This document shows positions 55,283-64,000 of a stretch of 64,000 nucleotides of DNA, piece after piece. A model generated the notes under the pieces. That model ran no database searches. It was given only the letters and a program-made list of their open reading frames with translations, and was not told the origin of the DNA. The stretch is taken from contig JASISA010000025.1 of assembly GCA_031771865.1 (NCBI GenBank), positions 3,038,001 through 3,102,000 on the forward strand, read 5' to 3'. A program made the position numbers and the translations under genes. Source of the DNA: Nothophaeocryptopus gaeumannii (Eukaryota > Ascomycota > Dothideomycetes > Mycosphaerellales > Mycosphaerellaceae). Each line of letters starts with the position of its first letter. The stretch's first letter is position 1.

Positions 55283-56466
55283 TACGGCGACTAGCGTGAA
55301 GCTGGTGTAGAGCAACAGACGACTAAAGAAGATGTCAATGTTTCGAGGCAATGGTGTGCATCTGGTGACAGTGTGTGAATAGGAGCTTAGATGGTCCCCT
55401 CGCAAGGAAGGTCCCTACTGAAACGTGTTCTGAAATGCTTGATGTTTCGGTCGGCTCGGTCCTCTGGAACACGACACTGCATTCGCTTGAGAAGTCGTTT
55501 AGCTTTCCAACAAAATCGTTCCAATGAGACTCTGTTGATCAGCCTCGAACCTGTGCATGCCTATAGCGTTACGCCAATTCCTCCTGTTTGCGTCACATGG
55601 CTCGTAACTGCGGAATGACCGATCTCATCACGCTAGAGACCACCAAAGGTGATCCTCGACAATATGGCTCCTTGATGCCCTGGGTCGATCTGAAGTAGGA
55701 AATTACTGGTTCAATGTCAGGCTGGTGCATGGACGATACTTTCGCTCCTGTGGACTAGCCAATCGAACATGTGGAGCCGCCAGGGCGTTTGGTGGTTGTC
55801 CTGTCGTCGTTGACCTCAACACCAATTTTCCGGGAGGTACCGGGTCGTGAGAACCGGGCCAAACCTGGGTGGGTGGGCCGTGTTCCGCAGATGCTTATAT
55901 GGACAACATACAGGGGAGCAGCAATCAGGTCAAGACAGGCTTGACGGCGATCAGGAGCTGTGAAGCAGGCAGAGAAGCTATGACTTTGTATTCACCTGGT
56001 ACAAGCGCAACAGCAAGCCTGTATCTCTATTCGTTGATATTCTGTCGTTTCGTACCGGTGATTCCGGGAGGCCGGCTGAGCTACGGGTCGGATTGGGAGC
56101 TTCCTCGATTACCCGGTCTGATCGGCTATGTATTGTGGGCATACGCAACGCTCAAAATTCAGGTCTTGACCGGCCTTTGCAAATTTGTATCTCGTTTCGT
56201 GGTGGTCTTGTCAAGTTTCCCTGAAAATGGAACCTGCCAGTCCCGGATCGGGCGTGTGTGGGATGACGACAGCAGCAGAGCCAGGGATATGCCAGCTTGT
56301 AGCTTAAGCGTCTGGGTATTCACACCCTGCTGTGTACGTCATGCAAGTATTCGTATGAATACGGTTTGACATGTGTCGAAGTCCATGGAACTATCGCGAA
56401 CATGTTCCAGTATGGTGTATTTATCTGCATGGGCTGTCCAATGGAGGGCAACCCTCGAGTCCGATC
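55283..56466. other. Intergenic, LtrA upstream region
   Basis: About 1.2 kb between the LtrA start and the 3' end of the Zn2Cys6 gene. The largest frame (55869-56369 plus) has no recognisable motif. I see no gene. Confidence 0.5.
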
Positions 56467-58721
56467 TCAGCCCGCAAGACTGTTCCAGAAAGTCGAATCA
56501 AGGATGCCATTGCCGAAGAAGTTGAGCGCATCAAAAGAAGGTTGGCTCGTTTGTTCGTTCACCGGCCTGAAGCCTACGCTCGAAGCTTGAGATTCTTCAC
56601 CGCGACGGGCGGCTGCGCCAGTTTCGTGCAGTATGCGTTTCTTGATGCCTTCGCACACGCTGCGAAGCCAGTTGAGTAGTGCGTCGTGACGAGGCGAGAG
56701 TGGGTCGTTCGAAGGTGCGGATGCCATATGCGTGCAAAGCGAGTCTAACACTATCTCAGGCTGCAACATGGACGTCAACGCTCCTGGGTAAGGTCAGTGT
56801 CTGTTCGCTTCAAGATCACAGCGGAAGCGCTGCCAGATACATACCAGCTTCCCATCCTCCAGGGCTCGGTAAAGGCTTCGAGACTCGCGCCATGAGGACC
56901 AGAGTCTCCAACAGGTTGGTCCAGTCTACGATGGCCAGCTGATGCAGGGTTGACGAAGGCCGTGCAAGAAGGTCGTCCACGTAGTCCTTGATAGCGCAGG
57001 CACACTGTATCATGGTCGGGTAGTCCGGAGTACCACTTGCCCGCAGAAGCCTTGTATAAGTGTGTATCGTAGCAGCAGCGAATCCGAGGGTACTACCGAG
57101 AGAAGGATACTCTCGCTTGAGCGCTTTTAACCGTTGGTTGGCCACTTTTGTATGCAAGTCGATAAATTGAAAGGGAACTGGCTGCTGATTTTCGGCCGCC
57201 TGACGGAGACCATCTTCCATGTCGTCCATTGCCCGCACCAGCTCCACAATAGAGACAAGGGCACGATCGGTTGGCATAGGCCCGCTAGCCGCTCTCTCTG
57301 CACATGTGCGTAGTCTATTCGTCCATCTCAGCGGATTTGGCTTGTCAAAGCCAGTAGCAGAGAGGCCGCTGCAGAGATAGTAACTCCCTACGAAGGCTCG
57401 ATCCCGCTCCAATGCGCCCGCTGGGTCGATAGGATCTAGCCACGGCTTGTACAAGCCAAGATCTGCCACCATACCAGCCAGAATACAGAGTTGCTGGTAG
57501 ACGTGATGCTGAGACAGGTAATGATGATGCCATGCAAGAAAGACCATCAGACCAGTCAGAACGTCCATACTTCGCTCAGTCCCGAGAATAACCTTTGACG
57601 AGAGCGCATATCGGAAGGCTTGACTCAGGCGACTTTGCACCTCCGGCTGAAAAGATGCAGCCACGCTACAGACTGCAAGAGTCAGGACTGGACGAGTAGC
57701 CACCATGCCAATGATGTCTACTCCAGGGTTGATCTCGACGAAGGGGAAATATGACGTTAGCTGGCGATAGACGGTGAAGGAGTTGGCCACAAAGTTGTAG
57801 TCAATGCCTCGCAAGAGCTCCTCGCAGGCGGCGATGTTTCCGAGTCCTCTCGAGAAGAGTGAGACGAAGGACCGGCTGTCGGTATGGGAAATGTCATGGC
57901 GAGATAATAGGGCTCCCTTATCAGCCTGGTACTCGGCCTGCTTTGCACTGGGTGGGTCGAACTGTGAGACGTGTTAGACGGCTACAGTAGCAGGACGTTT
58001 GTTTGAGGAGCTCCGTACCTTTGGCGGAGGCCCTTGCGACGCCGTGGATGGGCCCGCAAACTCGAGCAGTGGTATCCCTTCTGACTCGCCGACGTTGCTC
58101 TGAGTTCGACGCTTGCGTGGCTTGGGGACGGCCGGAATACATTCTCTGTCCATGCGAAGGCATCTGGACCGTCATCGTGTTAGCCGGCACCGACACAACG
58201 CGAACACTTGGAAGATGTGTCGTGCATGAGACGAGGCGACGGTGATGGATGCTGTCAGGTAGGGTGTCGGTTCTCGCACAGTCAGCAACCGCGCGAGTCG
58301 ATTGCATAGTGCACGTGCTGTCGCGAAGATGATATCAAATCGAGATGAACTCAATGTCGGGCCCGATGGTTTGGACTGGCATTGGGCGGTGTGCTACAAC
58401 CTTGCTGGCGGCGGCGTGTCAATGAACTCACACTCACCTTTCGCATTTGCCACTGGGGGTAGAGATGCACTGCGATTGGGTGTTAGCCACAGACGCACCT
58501 CTGTTTGGAACTGACACGTGAACTCGATGCCCACTCGAGCTTTCCTTCTCACAGGATGGTCGGTCGGTCGTACCTACCTTCATCTTCAGCTTGCAACACG
58601 AACCACACGCTGACCCCCGGGCCTGGCGTCGTCTCTTGTTGCTGCCTTCAGGTGTCGAAGCTGTTGCTGGTGCTGGTGCTGCTACCCCGGGCAGAGGAGA
58701 CTGGGGTGCGGAGCTGTCCAT
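56467..58721 (-). CDS. Zn2Cys6 fungal transcription factor
   Basis: Predicted nuclear DNA-binding regulator; its targets are unknown. Five exons (58721-58578, 58469-58438, 58163-58019, 57961-56845, 56783-56467) total 1755 nt and 584 aa with all phases agreeing. The zinc cluster is assembled from three exons: CGSCCKLKMK ends exon 1, CISTPSGKCER is exon 2 (32 nt), and CLRMDREC opens exon 3. The result has spacing C-x2-C-x6-C-x7-C-x2-C-x6-C, the consensus. A basic linker follows (KPRKRRTQSNVGES). The middle-homology region is seen as DVLTGLMVFLAWHHHY, LAGMVADLGLYKPW and YYLCSGLSATGF. The C-terminus NFFGNGILDSTFWNSLAG is typical of the class. Intron 2 is long, 274 nt. Confidence 0.87.
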
Positions 58722-59457
58722 GGTGGAGTGCGGAATGCCGTGTCCAAGACCATCAATACTGATGTCGAGAGTTCTGGAATCGGGTGCAGAAGAGATCTTC
58801 TCCCTCCACTGCCGCCTTCCTCCTCAGCCGGCCGGGTTTTTATTCTGTCGACACCCGATTGGCCCACCCTTGGCAAATGTCAGCGACTGTGCTCGGATCG
58901 AACGTATGTGTTCTTGCGATCAATCGCAGATAGCCTGGCGGTGATGGCAAAGGTCGTCCCGGACTGTTGCCGGCCTCTGCGAACGGATCCGAGCCTTCCA
59001 CCATATAGCACTCGCGCTTACCTTCTCGCGTGTACAGTATGCTCATACGATGTCTCGTTCCCACGTGTTCGCTCTTCTGATTGGTCGCGAGGTCTGAGAA
59101 TGAGACTTGTCGGCTTGGCTTGGCATGCACCAAAGTTCCGACATCTCACACCGCCTTCGTTCATCTCATCAATCAATACTGCCACCAACGTACCCTGTCG
59201 ACAAGTCCTGCTCATACGAAGAACGGTTCTCGCGCAACACAACAGGGAGTGGACGCTCGAAGAGTAAGCCACTGCCTCTGGAAGGAACACCCGCCTGTGA
59301 AAGGCCCATCGCCGCGCCAGCCAACAGCTAATAACTTGTTCCTCCGCTGCCGCGTTGTTGTTTATAGCATGAACACGAGGGCGCAGCAGAGCGGGCTCGG
59401 TGCCAGACATGGTGCTCCTTGACTGCACGGTATCACGAGGAGGCTCTCCAGTCGAAC
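58722..59457. promoter_or_regulatory. Divergent region between two zinc-finger regulators
   Basis: These 736 bp separate the start codons of two transcription-factor genes transcribed away from each other. They must contain both promoters. Candidate palindromic zinc-cluster sites (CGG inverted pairs) exist by chance in such GC-rich DNA and none is called. Confidence 0.45.
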
Positions 59458-61716
59458 ATGGGGCGTCGCTCCCATCCAATCGTCACCCAATTCTTTACCA
59501 GAGCCCACAAATTGCCGGATTCCAGCAATAGATACGCGCAGATTTGCAAGAGATGCGGAGAGTTCTTTCCGAAGGGTCGGGTCGATAACTTGACGAAGCA
59601 TTTAACGCGAAATTGCCGACATGTTACGGATGAGGAAAGAGCTCATGTTGAATCAATTATCCAGTCGCAATTTTTCAAAGGCACTGTCGCTCACTCGCGA
59701 GGTGCACCACAGACCAAGCATGTCCAAGCAACGGCAGATGTCTCACATCCGTATTACACCCAGAGAGAACAATCCGCCTTGGAGACACTCGCCGAAGTCT
59801 CCAGACAGCATCTGGACTTTTCGACGCAGCATGTTGGAGATGGGCAGAGCCAGCTCAATGGCCCAGGTGACTTAACCTCTGAACGTTCCTTGATCCGTCA
59901 GCTACAGGAAGCTTCTGGCTCGCACCCGACAGATACCAATACGTCCCCAAACCCTACGACCGACCGGGATGTCCCAAATCCCTTGGTCGCATACAGCGTA
60001 TCGTTTCAAGATGATCAAGATGATTCGCAGTCACCAGTGGCCGTCGAGTCAAAGGTCGCGCGACCCGAACGAGCTCCAGAATTCAATGAAAGCTCGTCCG
60101 AAATCAAATTGATCCAGAAGACAGAACAAACGGAGCCTTCTCAGGGAGAAGAACAGCCAGAGATCGACGAATCATCCACTGATTTGAACGCAGAGGAACA
60201 GGGACATCGATCAGAGTTGCAAGACGTTGCCCCTTCTCCGTCTCAGCACGCAGGAAGTACAACTTGGAACGTCACTGATGCCCCTGCAACACACCACTTC
60301 CACAATTTGACAACAACGTTCAATCCAGAAACTTCTAGGTTTGGCTTACTGGAACAACCGTCCCGGCCTAGAGCACGAGGACGTTTCGACGATTCTCGTA
60401 GGAAAGAAGTCGCAGGAATTCGGAAACGAGGTGCCTGTCTCAGATGTCGAATGTTGAAGAAGCCTTGCTCAGAAGGGCATCCATGTACCACATGCGCAAG
60501 CGTCGAGACTGCTCGGCTTTGGAAAGGAAAGTGCCTTCGTACAAGACTGGCAGACGAGTTTACTCTCTGGTCTTCGGGTCTTTTTCATTCGAAGTCGAGC
60601 ATTGAGGTCCCAGCGACAATACACGGCCTTCGAAAACAAAACCTGCCGGGATGCATCGAGACGAGAATATTCCCAGGCTCGGAATATACGGTTTCCTTCC
60701 CTGCTCGGAGCTGCTCCTCGCCACTGATCAACTACGAGTCCACAACGCGAGAAGATAGAAACCGTGAAAATGACGAAATTTTTCTGCTTGAAGAAGACGC
60801 ATACATGTCAATCAGGATCGAGGCATATTTGAGATGTGTCGTGGAAGCTTGCTATGAAGGCGAGGCCAACGAATTCCTCAGAACAACTCTCCAGACAGCT
60901 CAAGTGAGCATCAACGCCGCTATCGTGGACCCGAATATGCCTCTTGAATCTGACATGCCTCGATCAAGCTACAAGTTGCATGATGAATTATTGAGAAATG
61001 TCGTCGAATTATGGGTGGCCACCAAGCTCATCTGCTGCCGAACGACGATGAAGCCCGCACTCGAGTACCACATATCAAGACCAGCAAAAGTAAAACCATA
61101 CGAATCTCGTCCTTCGACCAGTCCCACCACAGTCATCTCTGGTATCAGCGCCTCTCTCATCCACACCCAGATCCTCGCCGCCCTCGAAAGCCGTTCCCAA
61201 GCACTCAGCAAATCCGTCTTGAACGAACTCGAACGACGTCTCCTGCAGCGCCAACAAGTGTCACGGTTCACGACTTTCCTCTCAGCGATCATTCTATTGA
61301 ATTGTATCGAACGCATGACGGGCACATACCGCGCTTTCGATACCAGCGAAGAGGATACCCGACCACCGTCTTGGCCGTTGGATGCAACACCACGAGCCCT
61401 CTGGATCCAAGGCGAGTCATTCTCGGATCTACTAATCACGCTTTTGAGAATGAGGGCACTATCACCCCAAACTAAGACTTCGCTGGAAGGTCACCTGGTT
61501 GTTGATCAAACATCTTCGGATAGTGGTGGGAGAAGGAAGGCCGGGAAAGAGCAGCAGGACGAGGATCAAACGCGATTAGCTGCTGAATGGCTAGATTCCG
61601 TGCGATTAGACGTGGGAACATTGATGCAGCTACGAGATTCCGAGACGCCTGGGAGTCAGGATGGGATAGACGAGTGGGATCTGAGGTATATCACTCGGGT
61701 GCTCTTACCGGCTTAG
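59458..61716 (+). CDS. Regulator with BED-like finger and divergent Zn2Cys6 cluster
   Basis: Putative DNA-binding regulator of unknown target. A single exon encodes 752 aa. Residues 30-53 form a BED-like finger: C30-x2-C33-x14-H48-x4-C53 within QICKRCGEFFPKG and DNLTKHLTRNC, preceded by RRSHPIVTQFF. A long disordered Ser/Thr/Glu-rich stretch follows. Residues 327-358 contain a second cysteine cluster preceded by basic KRGA: C327-x2-C330-x6-C337-x4-C342-x2-C345-x12-C358. The last spacing is longer than in classic Zn2Cys6 factors, but the pattern (CLRCRMLKKPC, PCTTC, WKGKC) is one seen in many fungal proteins. The C-terminal 350 residues are helical, with no named domain. The start at MGRRSH is preferred over 59419. 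The two-module architecture is the unusual part. Confidence 0.82.
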   Translation: MGRRSHPIVTQFFTRAHKLPDSSNRYAQICKRCGEFFPKGRVDNLTKHLTRNCRHVTDEERAHVESIIQSQFFKGTVAHSRGAPQTKHVQATADVSHPYYTQREQSALETLAEVSRQHLDFSTQHVGDGQSQLNGPGDLTSERSLIRQLQEASGSHPTDTNTSPNPTTDRDVPNPLVAYSVSFQDDQDDSQSPVAVESKVARPERAPEFNESSSEIKLIQKTEQTEPSQGEEQPEIDESSTDLNAEEQGHRSELQDVAPSPSQHAGSTTWNVTDAPATHHFHNLTTTFNPETSRFGLLEQPSRPRARGRFDDSRRKEVAGIRKRGACLRCRMLKKPCSEGHPCTTCASVETARLWKGKCLRTRLADEFTLWSSGLFHSKSSIEVPATIHGLRKQNLPGCIETRIFPGSEYTVSFPARSCSSPLINYESTTREDRNRENDEIFLLEEDAYMSIRIEAYLRCVVEACYEGEANEFLRTTLQTAQVSINAAIVDPNMPLESDMPRSSYKLHDELLRNVVELWVATKLICCRTTMKPALEYHISRPAKVKPYESRPSTSPTTVISGISASLIHTQILAALESRSQALSKSVLNELERRLLQRQQVSRFTTFLSAIILLNCIERMTGTYRAFDTSEEDTRPPSWPLDATPRALWIQGESFSDLLITLLRMRALSPQTKTSLEGHLVVDQTSSDSGGRRKAGKEQQDEDQTRLAAEWLDSVRLDVGTLMQLRDSETPGSQDGIDEWDLRYITRVLLPA

Positions 61717-61941
61717 AGCCGAATACCGGGCATATTGAAAGGACGATAAGTTATTGAAGTTATCAAATCCATCAACCTCTCGCCAATGAGCAATTCTTTA
61801 AATTTGAATACGTTCCTACATAAGAAAAAGGTAAAACTCCGTCGCTTGTCCAAGAACATAACCTCATAGTCGTCGTCAAAATCGCCATGAGGGAGTGGGG
61901 ATGTCTCATTCTTAGCCGAAAAATAATGGTGGTACCGCTCG

Positions 61942-63303
61942 CTATTGAGCTGATCGATGCCTCACAGAATCCAACTCTTCGATGAATCTGTAGATGCCTT
62001 CAAAGCCTTGATATTCCAGCGGACTGTGGCTATCACTGCCATACGAGTCGCTCCGAGTGTGTACGGACTGGTACCCAGACGGGGAGGAGAGCCACGCATT
62101 GTCCATCTCCTCTGCGAGGATATCCTCGTAGCTCCGCTCGGATTGGTTTGAGTACGGTGCGCTTTCGGGGGTGAGCATATCGTCCAGGCTGATTACATGG
62201 CAGTCGTAGGCTTTGACTGGTTTCATGGTTTCGAAGAATTCAGCTCCGCAGGACTCTTCGGTTACTGATCCGCCGTTGCTTGGAGCAAATGGGAAAAGCA
62301 GTGCTATTTCTGTGCCGGCGAAGGCATCGAATGCGTCATCTTGAATGATAGTGCCGCGCTGCACGTTCAATTCATCGCATAGTCGCTCTACTGAATCTGC
62401 GTCACAGCCTGGGAAGTGCACTCGTAGTGACGTGCCTCGATATGTAATTGGCAGGTCGCCTAGGGCAGATAGCTTCTTCAGATCGTTGAGAACGGCAGCT
62501 AGATCCTTGAGAGCACGAGAGAAGTCGACGGAAAGGACATCCAGAAGACCATTCGTGTTGAGGGGCTCGCCCTGCTTCATGGAATCGCCGGATATGGCGT
62601 AGCCAACAACGGAGCTGAGGGGGGTCAACGCAGTGATGGTTGGGTTGATCTGGAAGTCAATGAATGAGCCAGGAGTGGCCTTAGGAAGATCACGCATCTT
62701 GCGGCCGGTCTCCTCTTGGAGAGTAGACACAGCCTTGAAGCGTTTGTTGCCGTGGCCATCGACACCATCGAATTGCGCCTTCTGGCCGGAGATGAAGAAC
62801 GCTCTCACGGCTTGGGAGACATTCTGCACGACCTGCGCTTGACACGCTGGGCCGTGAGAGAAGTATCTCGCAGATCCTCCGCCGTGTGCGTATCCTCCTG
62901 CTGTCCTTCCGAACGTCCCGCCGGTCAGATTCGGCCTGAGGGTCGATGCGAATGGCGCTCTTCCCGTAGATGCTCGAACTGCGCCACCGATTTTCGATGA
63001 TGGGAATGACGCTCGATCGAATCTCGCACCGGAACGGCCTCCGGATGACGAGGAGAACTCGCGGATGGTGCTGTTGATCCATCTGCGTGCGGTAGAGTAC
63101 TGGCGAGATTGGCCTTGTCGCAGGCGTGCGAGAGGGTGTAGTGGTTGCTTAGGTGTGTTGCGAACGAGGACCGGTTCGAGTTGGGTGGCTCGTTGGCCTC
63201 CTAGCTGCGCGTCAAGAGCCTTCAGGCCCTTCGATAAGGCGCCCTTCAGGCTCTTGGCGTGCCTGGCTAGCAGGCTATGCCAATGCATAGGTATGGGCGG
63301 CAT
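61942..63303 (-). CDS. Conserved ascomycete protein of unknown function, possibly mitochondrial
   Basis: A single exon encodes 453 aa. The N-terminus MPPIPMHWHSLLARHAKSLKG and the following 80 residues are Arg/Lys/Ser-rich and poor in acids, as in a mitochondrial presequence, and include RQYSTARRWINS. A Gly/Ser/Arg-rich stretch (about 85-150) leads to SHGPACQAQVVQNVSQAVRAFFISGQKA. The central part, about 195-345, looks folded: FIDFQINPTITALTPLSSV, DVLSVDFSRALKDLAAVLND, LPITYRGTSLRVHFPGCD and VERLCDELNVQRGTI. The C-terminal 90 residues are acidic and Ser-rich, ending FEGIYRFIEELDSVRHRSAQ. From memory of fungal annotations this family has been given various automatic names; I know no demonstrated function. 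Confidence 0.75.
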   Translation of the reverse strand: MPPIPMHWHSLLARHAKSLKGALSKGLKALDAQLGGQRATQLEPVLVRNTPKQPLHPLARLRQGQSRQYSTARRWINSTIREFSSSSGGRSGARFDRASFPSSKIGGAVRASTGRAPFASTLRPNLTGGTFGRTAGGYAHGGGSARYFSHGPACQAQVVQNVSQAVRAFFISGQKAQFDGVDGHGNKRFKAVSTLQEETGRKMRDLPKATPGSFIDFQINPTITALTPLSSVVGYAISGDSMKQGEPLNTNGLLDVLSVDFSRALKDLAAVLNDLKKLSALGDLPITYRGTSLRVHFPGCDADSVERLCDELNVQRGTIIQDDAFDAFAGTEIALLFPFAPSNGGSVTEESCGAEFFETMKPVKAYDCHVISLDDMLTPESAPYSNQSERSYEDILAEEMDNAWLSSPSGYQSVHTRSDSYGSDSHSPLEYQGFEGIYRFIEELDSVRHRSAQ

Positions 63304-63558
63304 TTTGCCGCTTGTTCGTCCTCAGCACTGGAGTTGAGATGGTTGTTGTCGGGATCCAGGTGCCTTAGCAAGTGCGGAGAGATGACATCCCAGGTGGAGT
63401 GATCTGCATTGTGGCGATTTGAGGCACGTGCACCGACCTCCGACTCCTTGTGGCGGTGCGGCTCGAAACTTTAGCTTGGCGAGCATCAACGACAAATCAG
63501 ACACAAACACCACCTTAACACCTCAGCGTCATCCGACTCGAGAAGAAATTCAGCGGAT

Positions 63559-64000
63559 ATGACCTCCCTCAAACGGTCGTATGCCTCGACATCACCGGCG
63601 ACGACGACACTGAGCAGCAAGACATATCTCCGCACCTTAAAGTCAGGCAAGGTTCAAAAAGTTGTCCGCGAACTGTACCTTCGACAAGACATTCCGTGCT
63701 CCTCTAGTCTCTGCTCATCATGTATCGATCTTGCGCCAGCTGGCTTCAGCGGCAAGTCGGAGCCATTTGTGCTATCCGCCACGCCATCGGGCACCAAAGA
63801 CTTTCCTGAGGGCCATTACTTAGTACCGGATACCAATGCCTTCTTGAACGCCATGGACTTGTTCGAGGCTGAGGGCACAGTGCAAGATGTCGTTTTGCTG
63901 CAGACCGTACTGGAGGAAGTGAAGAACAGATCTTTGCCCCTCTACCACAGGCTCATAGCCCTGACCAAGAATGATGGAAAGCGATTCTTCGTCTTTTTCA
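63559..64000 (+). CDS. DIS3: Exosome ribonuclease Dis3/Rrp44, 5' part (runs off window)
   Basis: Dis3 is the 3'-5' exonuclease and endonuclease of the RNA exosome. Only the first 147 codons are in the window, open to the last base and without introns. The start MTSLKRSY is followed by KSGKVQKVVRELYLRQDIPC and the CR3 cysteine motif C-x4-C-x2-C (CSSSLCSSC), which contacts the exosome core. The PIN endonuclease domain begins at HYLVPDTNAFLNAMD, with the first catalytic Asp in VPDTN. The continuation (EGTVQDVVLLQTVLEEV, YHRLIALT, RFFVFF) matches the family. The RNB domain lies outside the window. The start codon is upstream of the homologous region by only about 25 residues, normal for fungi. 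Confidence 0.93.
   Translation, partial: MTSLKRSYASTSPATTTLSSKTYLRTLKSGKVQKVVRELYLRQDIPCSSSLCSSCIDLAPAGFSGKSEPFVLSATPSGTKDFPEGHYLVPDTNAFLNAMDLFEAEGTVQDVVLLQTVLEEVKNRSLPLYHRLIALTKNDGKRFFVFF

Overview
This window is nuclear DNA of a filamentous ascomycete (Pezizomycotina). The genes carry short GT-AG introns, mostly 45-75 nt, sit on both strands with little space between them, and encode eukaryotic proteins with fungal-type families (Zn2Cys6 regulators, a HET-domain gene, a fungal-type Psf1, Msh5, Rad51 and Pex5). Dothideomycetes is my best guess from the style of the proteins, but the sequence alone does not prove it. Exon borders below were chosen by reading-frame continuity across GT-AG sites and family conservation, without transcript data.

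Layout. 0-10 kb: RPN13 (proteasome ubiquitin receptor), a DHA1-type MFS drug/polyamine transporter, MSH5 (meiotic MutS homologue), EMC5 (ER membrane complex) and eEF1B (translation GEF). 10-21 kb: HSP78 (mitochondrial ClpB-type disaggregase, divergent from eEF1B), MTD1 (folate dehydrogenase), a nine-exon sugar-porter MFS gene, and a large TPR/ankyrin protein. 21-35 kb: a two-RRM protein, PEX5, a membrane-anchored charged protein, SURF4/ERV29 and NUP84/NUP107. 35-38.5 kb: RAD51 and a membrane-anchored disordered protein.

38.5-44.6 kb is different. It is gene-poor and holds an initiator-type tRNA-Met gene, a weak orphan ORF with a proline-rich duplication, and a HET-domain gene broken by three small indels. 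44.7-50.7 kb: an HpcH/HpaI aldolase, a glutaredoxin-like protein, a CHORD-CS co-chaperone, three small proteins of unknown role (two of them Cys-rich) and PSF1. 50.9-64 kb: a family X DNA polymerase (divergent from PSF1), an LtrA-type membrane protein, a Zn2Cys6 regulator with its zinc cluster spread over three exons, a regulator combining a BED-like finger with a divergent Zn2Cys6 cluster, a conserved fungal protein of unknown function, and the 5' part of DIS3/RRP44, which runs off the window.

Most of the window is housekeeping: proteasome, ER, peroxisome, nuclear pore, folate, chaperone, replication and recombination. I see no secondary-metabolite backbone enzyme, no transposase and no CRISPR. 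The parts that most merit a second look are the HET pseudogene and its gene-poor surroundings, the variant initiator tRNA, the two-zinc-module regulator, the RPN13 tandem acceptor, and the small Cys-rich ORFs.
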